A stretch of DNA of 64,000 bases from positions 1 to 64,000 of the forward strand of contig PDUC01000030.1 of the NCBI GenBank assembly GCA_002747255.1, given 5' to 3'. The notes beneath the pieces are model-generated. The model saw only the letters and a list, made by a program, of their open reading frames with translations, searched no databases and had not been told where the DNA came from. This document shows, one piece after another, positions 18,847 to 27,571 of this stretch; position 1 is the first letter of the stretch, and the number at the start of each line of letters is the position of its first letter. The position numbers and the translations under genes are program-made. This stretch comes from Acidobacteriota bacterium. Lineage in GTDB: Bacteria > Acidobacteriota > Holophagae > Acanthopleuribacterales > Acanthopleuribacteraceae.

Positions 18847-18855
18847 TGGTACAAT
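18847..18855 (+). promoter_or_regulatory. Possible extended -10 promoter of the cytochrome/ABC operon
   Basis: TGGTACAAT is an extended -10 (TGn plus TACAAT) with no good -35. It lies about 270 bases before the cytochrome gene, leaving a long leader in which I see no structure. Confidence 0.3.
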
Positions 18856-19125
18856 ACATCGCCAGGTGACTACTCGAGAACTCGGGCTGTTGCGGAAGGC
18901 GCTTGATTGTGTTTTTTTTGAGTTTGGAACGGGCACAGGTTTTGATGTATCCGGGAAGAAACTGATATGGTGCGTTCTTTTACATCAAAACTTGAGAGCT
19001 GAGACCATGACCCAGTCCGTTGCCGGAAGGACTTATCTCTAAAGCGAGAGTGAACGCAGCAGCCTTGTCCGGGTTAAGTGTTTCACCGGGTTACAACAAC
19101 ATGTTCAGGTTAAAAGGAGATGCTC

Positions 19126-19704
19126 ATGAAAAAAACGATTTATTTGTGTGTGTTGACACTTTTAACAGCGGTTTCCGCATGGTCTTTTCAGTCGGAAATA
19201 ACAGCGTTCTTCCAGTTGGAAGGTGATAAGTTGATCATGCCGGATCCCGATGAATATCGAAGGTGGGAACTCGCAGGTGTTGGTGTTGTTCCAAATGATT
19301 TGAATCGCCACAGAGCCATTTTCCCGGGTGTGCATCTGGTCTATGTGGATCCTGTGGCCTACAAGCACCGCCGGGATCGCGGTTTCTATCCGGATGGAAC
19401 GGTTATCGTCATGGAAAATTTTCACCAGAAAAGTCAGGAAGGAGTTAGCGGAAAGGGCTATTTTGAGTCCGGTCCCAGAGATGTTCTTGTCAGTGTAAAA
19501 GACCGCCGTAAATTTACTTCTAAGGTCTGGTCTTACTATCTTTTCACCGACGAGGATATAAAAAAAGGTATCAATAAAAAGGCCGCGATGCCTAAAAGCG
19601 ATTGTCAAGCCTGTCATATATCGGCTGCCGACGATGACGAAGTGTTTACGTCCTATTACCCAAGATTGAGTCCCGGGAAAACAAAGGCAAAGCCCATTAA
19701 ATGA
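19126..19704 (+). CDS. Exported cytochrome P460-family c-type haem protein
   Basis: A 192-residue protein with a signal peptide (about 1-20, MKKTIYLCVLTLLTAVSA) and one c-haem attachment site, CQACH (Cys160, Cys163, His164), near the C-terminus. The body (YRRWELAGVGVVPNDL, FPGVHLVYVDPVAY, PDGTVIVMENF) matches cytochrome P460-like domains, periplasmic haem proteins whose best-known members oxidise hydroxylamine or bind NO. The activity here is not known. ATG 19126 is used because AAGGAG lies six bases before it; ATG 19120 abuts that site. The stop overlaps the ABC gene start (ATGA), so the haem protein and exporter are translationally coupled, an unusual pairing. Confidence 0.8.
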   Translation: MKKTIYLCVLTLLTAVSAWSFQSEITAFFQLEGDKLIMPDPDEYRRWELAGVGVVPNDLNRHRAIFPGVHLVYVDPVAYKHRRDRGFYPDGTVIVMENFHQKSQEGVSGKGYFESGPRDVLVSVKDRRKFTSKVWSYYLFTDEDIKKGINKKAAMPKSDCQACHISAADDDEVFTSYYPRLSPGKTKAKPIK

Positions 19705-21515
19705 CATCATTCTGGTCGTTTACCAAGAAATACATGATCCCGTTTTTACCGTGGTACCTGGTTGGTGTTGTCTGTGTTTTTGGAACACAGGCAACCATGG
19801 TGTCCATTATCGAGGAGACGAAAACCGCCCTCGACACAGAGTTATCCTTGTTGGAAGTACAGCAGGTTCCAGATGAAAGCGGGGGAGTCCCGTTGCGCGT
19901 CAGCGCACAACAAAAAAAGGTCATTCATCCCTTTGTTTTGAGAATCCTGACTCTTGCCGGTCTTCTTCTGATCATTCGGATTCTTTCCAGGTATTTCATC
20001 TTTACCCCTGGCCGCATCATAGAATTCAAAATTCGAAATAACTATTTCCACACGCTGCTCAATAAACCGCGTTCCTTTTTCAGTGACTTTGAAACGGGTG
20101 ATCTCATAAGCAGGGCTTCCAATGATATCGGTTACATCAGGGCAGCTTACGGTTACGGCATTCTTCAGATAGTCAACGTGATTTCCACTTTTTCAATTGG
20201 CATTTGGGCTATGTGGAGAATGGATCCCCTGACGACATTCATGATTGGAATACCCATGTTTTTAACCCTTGTTGTAATCCAGATAAGCATTTTTTTCCTG
20301 CTCAATCACTGGAAACGCGCCAATGAAGAACTGGGCACCCTTTCCAGTTTCTGTCTGGCATCGTTCAGGGGCATATCGGCTGTTAAAGGCTACCATGCTG
20401 AACCGAGATTCAATGACATCTTCAGGCAGTACAGCTTCAATTATCTCAAAACGAATTTGTTAATCGCTGCCGTGCGGTCGTATGTCATGCCTCTGGTTCA
20501 ATTTTCAGGAAATATCGCCACGTTCATTGTTCTTTGGGTTATCGGACGACAAATTATAAACGGTCAAAACACCATTGGCGAGATTTCAGCCTATATGGGC
20601 TACATTGCAATGGTGATGCCTCCATTGCTTTCACTGGGCTGGATGATGAACGTCTTCACCCGCGCTTTACCCGCCACTGATCGTCTGCACGCCATTTTAA
20701 AAGACAATCCGGGTGTTTCAGGCTCACCCGGGCCTTGCCAGGGCACACCCTCTTTGACGGTCAGGGGTTTAAACCTCCGTTTTGCAGAAAGCCAGTTTAA
20801 ACTGAAAAACATCGATCTCTCGCTTCCACCGGGTAAAAAACTGGGAATAGTCGGGGAAGTGGGATCGGGCAAAACGGTTTTAATTGAAACCTTGCTGCAA
20901 TTGAATAAGCCTGAAAGTGGCCAGATTCTTTTAAACGGGCAAGCTGCGAATGAAATGGATTTGCGAGCTTACAGGGCCAATTTTTCATTTGCCCCCCAGC
21001 GGGCCTTTCTTTTTTCTGCCTCACTGCGAGACAATTTGCAAGTCGCCCGCCATCATTTCGAATCGGACTTGTGTGAAGAAGACATCCATCAAGCTCTCGT
21101 TACAGCGGGTTTTCAGCTGGATCCCATGCAGTTTCCCGATGGTCTGGATACACAAGTGGGTGAGAAGGGGATTCTCTTATCGGGTGGACAAAGACAGAGA
21201 ATCGCTCTGGCGCGCTGCCTGCTCAAAAAAGCCGCGATTTTTGTGTTGGATGATGTTCTTTCGGCTGTCGATCAGGAAACTCAAAAGAATATTCTGGACA
21301 ACCTGGAAAAGCTAGGCGGTGAAAAGTCTTTTATCATCGTTTCTCACCGAATTTCTGCTGTTCAATTTTGTGATGAGATTATCGTTCTTCGCAATGGTGA
21401 GATAGCAGATCGAGGCACCCACCGGGAACTGATGAGGAGAAGCGGTTACTACAGAAAGAGCTGCTTGTATCAGAAAGGCGGCGCTTCACAAGGTTCAGAA
21501 GGCAAGACGAAATGA
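19701..21515 (+). CDS. ABC exporter subunit A (degenerate Walker B half)
   Basis: A 604-residue fused TMD-NBD exporter half. Six membrane helices span about 15-310, with an extended, charged first external loop at about 33-75. The NBD has Walker A GEVGSGKTVLIE, Q-loop FAPQRAFLF, canonical signature LLSGGQRQRIALARC and H-loop SHRISAVQFCD. The residue after the Walker B Asp is Asp instead of Glu (FVLDDVLSAVD), so this subunit's own site lacks the usual catalytic base. This is typical of heterodimeric exporters such as TM287/288, LmrCD or BmrCD. It overlaps both neighbours by four bases. Substrate unknown; lipids, drugs, peptides or thiols are all possible. Confidence 0.9.
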   Translation: MTSFWSFTKKYMIPFLPWYLVGVVCVFGTQATMVSIIEETKTALDTELSLLEVQQVPDESGGVPLRVSAQQKKVIHPFVLRILTLAGLLLIIRILSRYFIFTPGRIIEFKIRNNYFHTLLNKPRSFFSDFETGDLISRASNDIGYIRAAYGYGILQIVNVISTFSIGIWAMWRMDPLTTFMIGIPMFLTLVVIQISIFFLLNHWKRANEELGTLSSFCLASFRGISAVKGYHAEPRFNDIFRQYSFNYLKTNLLIAAVRSYVMPLVQFSGNIATFIVLWVIGRQIINGQNTIGEISAYMGYIAMVMPPLLSLGWMMNVFTRALPATDRLHAILKDNPGVSGSPGPCQGTPSLTVRGLNLRFAESQFKLKNIDLSLPPGKKLGIVGEVGSGKTVLIETLLQLNKPESGQILLNGQAANEMDLRAYRANFSFAPQRAFLFSASLRDNLQVARHHFESDLCEEDIHQALVTAGFQLDPMQFPDGLDTQVGEKGILLSGGQRQRIALARCLLKKAAIFVLDDVLSAVDQETQKNILDNLEKLGGEKSFIIVSHRISAVQFCDEIIVLRNGEIADRGTHRELMRRSGYYRKSCLYQKGGASQGSEGKTK

Positions 21516-23239
21516 AACACGGCAGTAATTTGAGAACTTTTGTCCGCTTCTCAAGAAAGGACGCCAGCTGGTTTTATCTGGCTTTCTTGCTGATGGCTTT
21601 GACACTGGCCTTTGACTTGTCCAGGCCGTTCCTGCTCAAACTCGCACTGGGCGATATGGGTAAAGGCGATGCTCCTGCTCTCAAGATCCACTGTCTGATA
21701 TTTCTCGTCTTGCTCATTGCGGAATATCTGTCCAGAAGCAGTTACTCCTTTCTAGTCAGCCAAGCGTTATTGAAAACAATTAACCGCATACGGGTGGATG
21801 TGTTTTCGCGCACGCTGTCTTTTAAGCAGTCCTTTTTTGATAAAGAGCCGGTGGGTCGGCTGCTGACACGTACTGTCAATGACACGGAATCACTTTCCGA
21901 AACACTCAGAGCAGGTGTTGCGACCTTGGCTGTTGATTTACTTACTGTGGTTGGAGTTTTAGGTATCATGTTCAGGCTGGAACTGAAGCTGGCGCCTGTG
22001 ATATTGCTTGCACTTCCACTGGTGGTGGTTGTCGTTCGCTTCAGCGGCATTCAATTAAAGAAAAACTACCTGAAGATCAGGAAGAAGCTGGCTAAATCCA
22101 ATGCGCTTATGGCTGAGGGCATAACAGGAGTCGAAGTCTTACAGTTGTTTCACAGTGAAGAGTCGTATTTCAGGCGTTTTAAAGACACAAATTACGAATA
22201 CAGACAAGCAACCATTTGGAACAATGTTTACGATATATCACTCTATGCCTTTATAGATACGGTAGCCGCAGTGGTAACTGCTGCCACACTTTACTGGGCA
22301 TTTGACATGCAATTTGGCTGGATTCAGGTCAGTTCTGTCATCGTTTACATCTCCCTCATTGAACGAGTCTTTGTTCCCATTCGAGACATGAGCAACAAAT
22401 TTACCACGCTCCAGCAGGCCTTTGCCGCAATGGATCGAATATTTTACCTTCTGCGAATAGATCGGCAGATGAATCACGGACATCGACCCGTATCGAGTGG
22501 CAGCCTGGATGTTGAATACGATTCAGTGTCGTTTTCTTATTCAAGCGAGGGAAAACCGATCATCTCCGACATAAGTTTCAAAGTTGAATCGGGAAAGGTT
22601 TTAGCCCTGGTTGGCAAGACGGGAAGTGGAAAATCGACTATCGGAAAACTATTAACCCGTTCCTATGAGCCTTTTGAAGGATCAATCAAGGTGGGAGGTA
22701 CGGATATCAGGCAGCTGGATACCTTCTCACTTAGACAGCGCATTTCTGTGGTTCACCAGGATTTTGAGGTGTTCCCCGGAACACTTAGAGACAATATAAC
22801 CATGTTTCAAGATGTCGTGTCCGATCAGCAAATACACCAAGTTATCAAGCTGGTTAAAGCGGATTCCCTGTTGCAAACTCTTCCAGGTGGACTGGATTTC
22901 CGGGTCAAGGAAAACGGTTCCAATTTATCCAGCGGTCAACTGCAGCTGATCATCTTCGCCAGGGCTTTAGTTTTTGATTCACCCATTATCCTCATGGATG
23001 AGGCTACTGCAAGTGTCGATTCGCTGACCGAAGCATGGATTCAAGAAGCTGTCCTGGCAATTATGGCGTGTAAAACCGTGATCATTGTAGCCCATCGCCT
23101 GTCTACCATCGAGCATGCGGATGAAATTCTGGTGCTCGATGCAGGGCGAATCGTTGAAAGAGGATCGTACACGAAACTTTTGGAAAAAAAGGGGGTTTTC
23201 TTTGACTTGGTCCAATCTGCTGGAAATCAAATCTCCTGA
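21512..23239 (+). CDS. ABC exporter subunit B (degenerate signature half)
   Basis: A 575-residue TMD-NBD protein partnering the preceding gene. Walker A is VGKTGSGKSTIGK, the Q-loop VVHQDFEVFPGTLRDN, Walker B has the catalytic Glu (PIILMDEATASVDS) and the H-loop is VAHRLSTIEHAD. Its signature is LSSGQLQL rather than LSGGQ. Subunit A lacks the Walker B Glu, so the composite site made of A's Walker motifs and B's signature is doubly degenerate, while the other site is fully canonical. This asymmetry is what a functional heterodimer requires. ATG 21512 overlaps the upstream stop. No terminator is obvious after it. Confidence 0.9.
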   Translation: MKHGSNLRTFVRFSRKDASWFYLAFLLMALTLAFDLSRPFLLKLALGDMGKGDAPALKIHCLIFLVLLIAEYLSRSSYSFLVSQALLKTINRIRVDVFSRTLSFKQSFFDKEPVGRLLTRTVNDTESLSETLRAGVATLAVDLLTVVGVLGIMFRLELKLAPVILLALPLVVVVVRFSGIQLKKNYLKIRKKLAKSNALMAEGITGVEVLQLFHSEESYFRRFKDTNYEYRQATIWNNVYDISLYAFIDTVAAVVTAATLYWAFDMQFGWIQVSSVIVYISLIERVFVPIRDMSNKFTTLQQAFAAMDRIFYLLRIDRQMNHGHRPVSSGSLDVEYDSVSFSYSSEGKPIISDISFKVESGKVLALVGKTGSGKSTIGKLLTRSYEPFEGSIKVGGTDIRQLDTFSLRQRISVVHQDFEVFPGTLRDNITMFQDVVSDQQIHQVIKLVKADSLLQTLPGGLDFRVKENGSNLSSGQLQLIIFARALVFDSPIILMDEATASVDSLTEAWIQEAVLAIMACKTVIIVAHRLSTIEHADEILVLDAGRIVERGSYTKLLEKKGVFFDLVQSAGNQIS

Positions 23240-23485
23240 TCGGTCCTGAAATCTCAATTATGGGAGTTGGGGGATGGCCAGTTATGGTAAAAGATAAAAA
23301 AAACTCATAAGAGGAACATGCTGTAAGGCCTCGGTTCAGAAGGGGACTTGCGGCAGGTATCCTACGGGATGAAATCAGGTTGATTGCAATAGAGATGGAG
23401 GCAGAAATCGAAAAAAAGTGCGAAATTTCATCAAAAAAAACGCTGCCACGTCCAAGTTGATTTCGCTTTACGTGCTAAATTATAA

Positions 23486-23521
23486 CACCAAGAGCTTTGA
23501 GTTCACCAAGAGCTTTGAGTT
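23486..23521. repeat. 18-bp perfect tandem duplication
   Basis: CACCAAGAGCTTTGAGTT occurs twice with no spacer (23486-23503 and 23504-23521). Only two copies are present, in non-coding DNA about 230 bases before the OmpA/PKD start. It may be a slippage duplication or a doubled protein-binding site. Confidence 0.8.
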
Positions 23522-23667
23522 CAGCATAAGCTGAAATAAGACAGGGAGTTAGTTTGTCGAGTTCATTTTGATGGATCGACATGGCAGACTTTACGGTCCG
23601 TTTCTGTTATATTTTAGGTAGCGCTGAATGCCTCGTATAAAAAAAAATGCATAAACGAAACAAATTA

Positions 23668-23676
23668 TGTTAAAAT
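23668..23676 (+). promoter_or_regulatory. Possible extended -10 promoter of the OmpA/PKD gene
   Basis: TGTTAAAAT (TGn plus TAAAAT) lies about 70 bases before the start codon; the -35 region (TGCATA at 23648) is weak. A similar TGTTATATT lies at 23605-23613. Confidence 0.35.
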
Positions 23677-23747
23677 CACCCCATGAATGAAATAGTTTAA
23701 ACAACAAACTTATCAATACAAGAAACTGCCGATTTAGGAGGCTTTAA

Positions 23748-25940
23748 ATGTTGAAAAAACTGATTTTAATACTGCTCATCGCTACAGCACCATTGTTTGC
23801 GAAGCTCGATGATTTAGAGGAAGTGAACTTTCCACTCAATTCTGCTGTTGTGGTTGATGCATTTCCCGGGTTGGATCTTCTTGCAGAAGTTATGAAGAAA
23901 TACCCCGATCTTTCACTGAAAGTAGTTGGTTATACCGATTACATCGGTGGAAAAAATTACAACAAGAATTTATCCATGAAGCGGGCTGAGGCTGTTAAAG
24001 CCTATCTCTTGCAGCAGGGTGTTGCAGCATCGCAGATAGCAACAGAAGGCAGAGGTCAGGAGCAATACAAGGCGACCAATGACAATCGCGAAGGCCGCTT
24101 TCAGAACCGCCGTGTTGAACTTCTGCTGTACGAAATGGTCAATGGTCAAAAAACCAAAGTGTCTTACGAACGACTTATCGCTCTTTTCTGTGGAAGAGAC
24201 GTAAGCGGTGTTGCCATGGTTGACGATCACCAAAAGATCATTAAGAAACTCAGTGAACTGGAAACCAACCAGAAAGCAATCCAGGAGGCTATTGCGGCAC
24301 ATGCTAAAGAGGTAAAAGCCAAAGAAGCTGCTGCAGTTGCGGTTGCTCCTGAAGAAAAAGCAGAGAAAGACAAATGGCATTCATCTCATTTTTCACACAG
24401 TTTCAAGGTTTCTCCCTACGCGAGTATCAGTTTCGATATCGGAAACGATGACATGGATGATACCAATGGTCGTTTAAGAGGCAATTACTTCCGCCCCCTG
24501 AACGACAATGTGGCTTTACAGATGCAGGGTGAATGGTACTATTCTGATGACAACCAGGAAGGCGGCTTTGATGCGGCCATGGTCTTCCAGCGCAATCACT
24601 TCAAAATGGGTGGCGCTCTTTCATACAAGAAGATCAATCAGGAAGGCTGGGAATCAGCTTTACTGGGACAGGGTTCTGTCGTTATGAACTTACACTTCAA
24701 CAAAGGGCACTTTGGTCTCTATGCAACCAGCGGTTTCTCAGATGGCGACATCATTATGCACGAACAAATCGACATAGTGTACGCGCGTGAGACCTATCTT
24801 GAAGTTGTCGATCAGATTGGTCTGGATTTTGGTTTCCTGGCGGGTAAGAATGTGGCTGTATCCGGTAGCATAGCGAAGCTCGACACCGATCTCTCAGGCG
24901 ATTTAGCCGCTGATTTAACCATTGAATGCGTGGCATACGACAATTACTCCTTCTACCTGGAAGGAAGCATGAACCGAAGCATGATCACAGATGACGATAA
25001 CATGAGGTATGCTTTGGGTGTTCGTCTGGGTGCATGGCATCAACCGCGTTATTCAGAATCAGGTGTCGTTTCACCTATCAAGATTCCCGCCATTAAATAC
25101 GAAGTCAAGACACGCGAGGTTCGCATAGGAAATACGGCTCCAACTGCTGACGCGGGTATGAGTCAAACAGAAGTTCCCGAAGGAACCGTGACACTCGATG
25201 CAACAGCTTCTTATGACAGAGAAGGCGATACACTTACATTCAAGTGGGTTCAGGTCGCTGGTCCAGTAGTCGCACTGGCAACACCTCTTGAAGCCATAAC
25301 CACTTTTGAAGGTCGTGCCGGTGAAGCGTACACGTTTATGGTTACGGTAACAGATCTCTACGGTGAAACAGGCAGTGACCTGGTTCAGGTTGTCATGCAG
25401 CAAGCAGAAGTTCCAGCTCCTGTTATCGAGTTCTTCACAGCGACACCTGACACCATTGACGAAGGCGAACTGGTGAACCTCAACTGGTCTACCGTATACG
25501 CTGATCATGTTGTTATCGAAGGTTTGGGACAGGTTAACACATCGGGTTCCATCGTTCTCGATCCCAGAGAAACAACGGTTTACACATTGACTGCCACCAA
25601 CGAAAAGGGTACCGTCAGTGAAACGGTTACCGTTACCGTTATTCCTGAAGTTGTTCCAGATCCCAACAATCGTCCTGTTGCCAATGCGGGTCCCGATCAG
25701 TTCCGAATTACACCCGGAGTCGTTCAGCTCGATGGTACAGCATCCTACGATCCAGATGGCGACACTCTTACCTACAAGTGGGTTGTGGTTTCCGCAACAA
25801 CCGCTGTCGACATGAGTGGTGCTGACACTGCAACACCTACGTTCAATGCAGCAGCCAGCTCGACATACATCTTTAGATTGATCGTACACGATGGTAAAGG
25901 TGGTGTCTCCACGGACGATGTGCTCATTCAAGTTTTCTAA
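23748..25940 (+). CDS. Envelope protein with N-terminal OmpA domain, barrel-like middle and PKD/Ig repeats
   Basis: A 730-residue exported protein. Signal peptide 1-18 (ending LFA). The OmpA-C-like peptidoglycan-binding domain spans about 25-135, with GYTDYIGGKNYNKNLSMKRA and NRRVELLLY. An Ala/Lys/Glu-rich linker follows at about 160-205. A region of alternating polar/hydrophobic strands at about 215-445 looks like an outer-membrane barrel. A PKD-type domain (DATASYDREGDTLTFKWVQ) lies at about 465-555, an Ig-like domain (LNWSTVYADHVVI) at about 560-640 and a second PKD domain (DGTASYDPDGDTLTYKWVV) at the end. OmpA proteins normally have the barrel first and the peptidoglycan domain last, so this order is inverted. 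ATG 23748 has AGGAGG six bases upstream. It is followed by a strong terminator. Confidence 0.85.
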   Translation: MLKKLILILLIATAPLFAKLDDLEEVNFPLNSAVVVDAFPGLDLLAEVMKKYPDLSLKVVGYTDYIGGKNYNKNLSMKRAEAVKAYLLQQGVAASQIATEGRGQEQYKATNDNREGRFQNRRVELLLYEMVNGQKTKVSYERLIALFCGRDVSGVAMVDDHQKIIKKLSELETNQKAIQEAIAAHAKEVKAKEAAAVAVAPEEKAEKDKWHSSHFSHSFKVSPYASISFDIGNDDMDDTNGRLRGNYFRPLNDNVALQMQGEWYYSDDNQEGGFDAAMVFQRNHFKMGGALSYKKINQEGWESALLGQGSVVMNLHFNKGHFGLYATSGFSDGDIIMHEQIDIVYARETYLEVVDQIGLDFGFLAGKNVAVSGSIAKLDTDLSGDLAADLTIECVAYDNYSFYLEGSMNRSMITDDDNMRYALGVRLGAWHQPRYSESGVVSPIKIPAIKYEVKTREVRIGNTAPTADAGMSQTEVPEGTVTLDATASYDREGDTLTFKWVQVAGPVVALATPLEAITTFEGRAGEAYTFMVTVTDLYGETGSDLVQVVMQQAEVPAPVIEFFTATPDTIDEGELVNLNWSTVYADHVVIEGLGQVNTSGSIVLDPRETTVYTLTATNEKGTVSETVTVTVIPEVVPDPNNRPVANAGPDQFRITPGVVQLDGTASYDPDGDTLTYKWVVVSATTAVDMSGADTATPTFNAAASSTYIFRLIVHDGKGGVSTDDVLIQVF

Positions 25941-25960
25941 AAAAAACGCCAACATGAAGC

Positions 25961-25990
25961 AAAAAAGCCCCGAATTTACGGGGCTTTTTT
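25961..25990 (+). terminator. Strong rho-independent terminator
   Basis: A 12-bp perfect stem pairs 25961-25972 with 25979-25990, with loop AATTTA. GCCCCG/CGGGGC forms the core and six T residues follow. The six leading A residues would also make it work on the opposite strand. It ends the OmpA/PKD transcript. Confidence 0.95.
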
Positions 25991-26015
25991 CATAGTCCAG
26001 CCCAAGGAGAAAGAC

Positions 26016-26981
26016 ATGGGTGATTATGTGGTTTGTGTGAGAAAAATAGAAAAAGGGCAATTTAGCAGTGAACCAGGGGTAACCTATTTCCTGAAAGTGC
26101 CAGCAAACAAAACCAAAATGGAAGTTAGCCACAGAGTTTCCAGTAAATCAGAATGGTTTCAAGCTGTACTTGAAAATGCGGTGATTGGAACTGATGACAA
26201 GGGAAATGAATATGGAGATATTCTCGTTTTTATACACGGTTACAACAACAGCCAGAGTACGGTGCTAAAGAGGCATAGACAGATAAAGAAGTCATTGAAA
26301 AAGGCGGGGTTCAAAGGCGAAGTGGTTAGTTTTGACTGGCCCAGTGCCGATAAAACATTAAATTACCTCGAAGATCGCAGCGATGCTAAACAAACAGCAA
26401 TCAAGCTGGTGGATGACTGCATTAAGGCATTCTCGATTATGCAGACCGATACATGTCAAATAAACGTGCACTTATTGGCACACTCCACAGGTGCCTATGT
26501 CGTCAGGGAGGCATTTGACGATGCAGATGACCGCCCAAGTGTCGCTTCTTCCAACTGGACAGTAAGTCAGATTATGTTCATAGGGGCCGATGTCTCCGCT
26601 AAATCCATGGCCGCAGATAACGCCAAATCATCATCGATCTATCGCCATTGTGTTCGCTTGACAAATTATTCCAGCCCTTTTGATGCCGCATTAAAGCTTA
26701 GCAATGTCAAAAGAGTGGGTGTGGCGCCGCGTGTTGGAAGGGTTGGTCTGCCGTCAAACATTCCCGAAAATGCGGTGAATGTCAATTGCGGTCATTACTA
26801 CCAAAAAAATGAACGAGATATTGAGGCAATTGGCACCAAAAGCCATTCGTGGTATATCGGGAACGAACTTTTTGCAAGAGACATGTTCTTTACCCTTACT
26901 GGTGATATCGACCGCTTTTCCATACCAACCAGGACTTCAAAAAATGGACAGCTTTACTTGGCCGAAAGTGAATCGTTATAA
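26016..26981 (+). CDS. Alpha/beta hydrolase, DUF900-like
   Basis: A 321-residue protein with an alpha/beta-hydrolase core. The oxyanion strand is ILVFIHGYNN, the nucleophile elbow LLAHSTGAYV (AHSTG, serine in the middle), and a late histidine occurs in KSHSWYIGNELF. FIHGYNN with SFDWPSA resembles DUF900 (PF05990), hydrolases of unknown substrate. There is no signal peptide, so it is probably cytoplasmic. ATG 26016 has AAGGAG six to seven bases upstream. It begins just 25 bases after the OmpA terminator without a clear promoter, so it may depend on readthrough or on a promoter overlapping the terminator. Esterase, lipase or peptidase activity cannot be told apart. Confidence 0.75.
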   Translation: MGDYVVCVRKIEKGQFSSEPGVTYFLKVPANKTKMEVSHRVSSKSEWFQAVLENAVIGTDDKGNEYGDILVFIHGYNNSQSTVLKRHRQIKKSLKKAGFKGEVVSFDWPSADKTLNYLEDRSDAKQTAIKLVDDCIKAFSIMQTDTCQINVHLLAHSTGAYVVREAFDDADDRPSVASSNWTVSQIMFIGADVSAKSMAADNAKSSSIYRHCVRLTNYSSPFDAALKLSNVKRVGVAPRVGRVGLPSNIPENAVNVNCGHYYQKNERDIEAIGTKSHSWYIGNELFARDMFFTLTGDIDRFSIPTRTSKNGQLYLAESESL

Positions 26982-27076
26982 AGTGGACAGCCAAAGAAGT
27001 GCGTTCTTGTGTTGAAATCGCACTCCTTTTGGCGGTCAGGAGTCCTGCCTCACCATACGGTCAAAGAGAGGAAAAT

Positions 27077-27433
27077 ATGAAAATACTGATTATCTTCAAT
27101 AGAGAACCCTATGACAACACCGATGTTACCTGGAATGGTTTGCGCCTCGCGAAAAAACTTCTGGAATCAGAGCAGGAGGTCCGCATCTTCCTCATGAACG
27201 ATTCCGTAGACATGGCGCGGGATGTCTGCAAGCCGCCAGCGCATTATGACCAGGATCTATCGTCAATGCTTAAAGATCTGATTGCAAAGAATGTCGCCGT
27301 TAAAGTCTGCGGCACTTGTATGGCCCGCTGCGGAATTTACAAGAACCATCCCTATTTCAAGGGCGCGGAAAAATCGACCATGTCCGAACTGGCAAAATGG
27401 GTGATTGACAGCGACAAGGTTCTCTCTTTCTAA
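27077..27433 (+). CDS. DsrE-like sulfur-relay family protein
   Basis: A 118-residue cytoplasmic protein of the DsrE/DsrF/YchN fold (MKILIIFNREPYDNTDVTWNG; EVRIFLMNDSV). It has four cysteines: Cys51 at the active-site loop position and a cluster CGTCMARCG (Cys78, Cys81, Cys85). Family members bind or transfer sulfane sulfur or act in redox chemistry; here no tus/dsr partner is adjacent, so the role is open. I use ATG 27077, preceded by GAGAGGAAA. The open frame extends 26 codons upstream without a family match. Confidence 0.75.
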   Translation: MKILIIFNREPYDNTDVTWNGLRLAKKLLESEQEVRIFLMNDSVDMARDVCKPPAHYDQDLSSMLKDLIAKNVAVKVCGTCMARCGIYKNHPYFKGAEKSTMSELAKWVIDSDKVLSF

Positions 27434-27571
27434 ATCACGCACCGTTTTTTAAAAAACTTGATTAAAGTACAAACGCGGCTGCTGATTCGATAGGTAGCGA
27501 CTTTTCTGAAGATGTTGAAATAGATGCCCCGGCGGGTTGATTTCAGCGTAAAATAATTAAAAGGTGAAAAA

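Larger units (their letters stand above)
18453..19125. other. Divergent intergenic stretch of about 670 bases
   Basis: This gap separates tRNA-Leu (leftward) from the cytochrome/ABC operon (rightward). No protein gene is credible. It holds a weak promoter for the tRNA near 18500 and an extended -10 at 18847-18855 facing right, about 270 bases before the cytochrome start. No RNA gene or terminator was recognised. Confidence 0.5.
23240..23747. other. Intergenic stretch of about 510 bases
   Basis: This gap separates the ABC operon from the OmpA/PKD gene. It contains an 18-bp tandem duplication (23486-23521) and a probable promoter for the OmpA gene (23668-23676). No ORF or RNA gene was recognised. 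Confidence 0.5.

Noticed and set aside
25071-26132. 353-codon minus-strand ORF antisense to the OmpA/PKD gene
   Set aside because: It crosses the strong terminator and the next gene start, has a Cys/Gly/Asn-rich nonsense composition and lacks any motif; it is a shadow of the PKD coding sequence.
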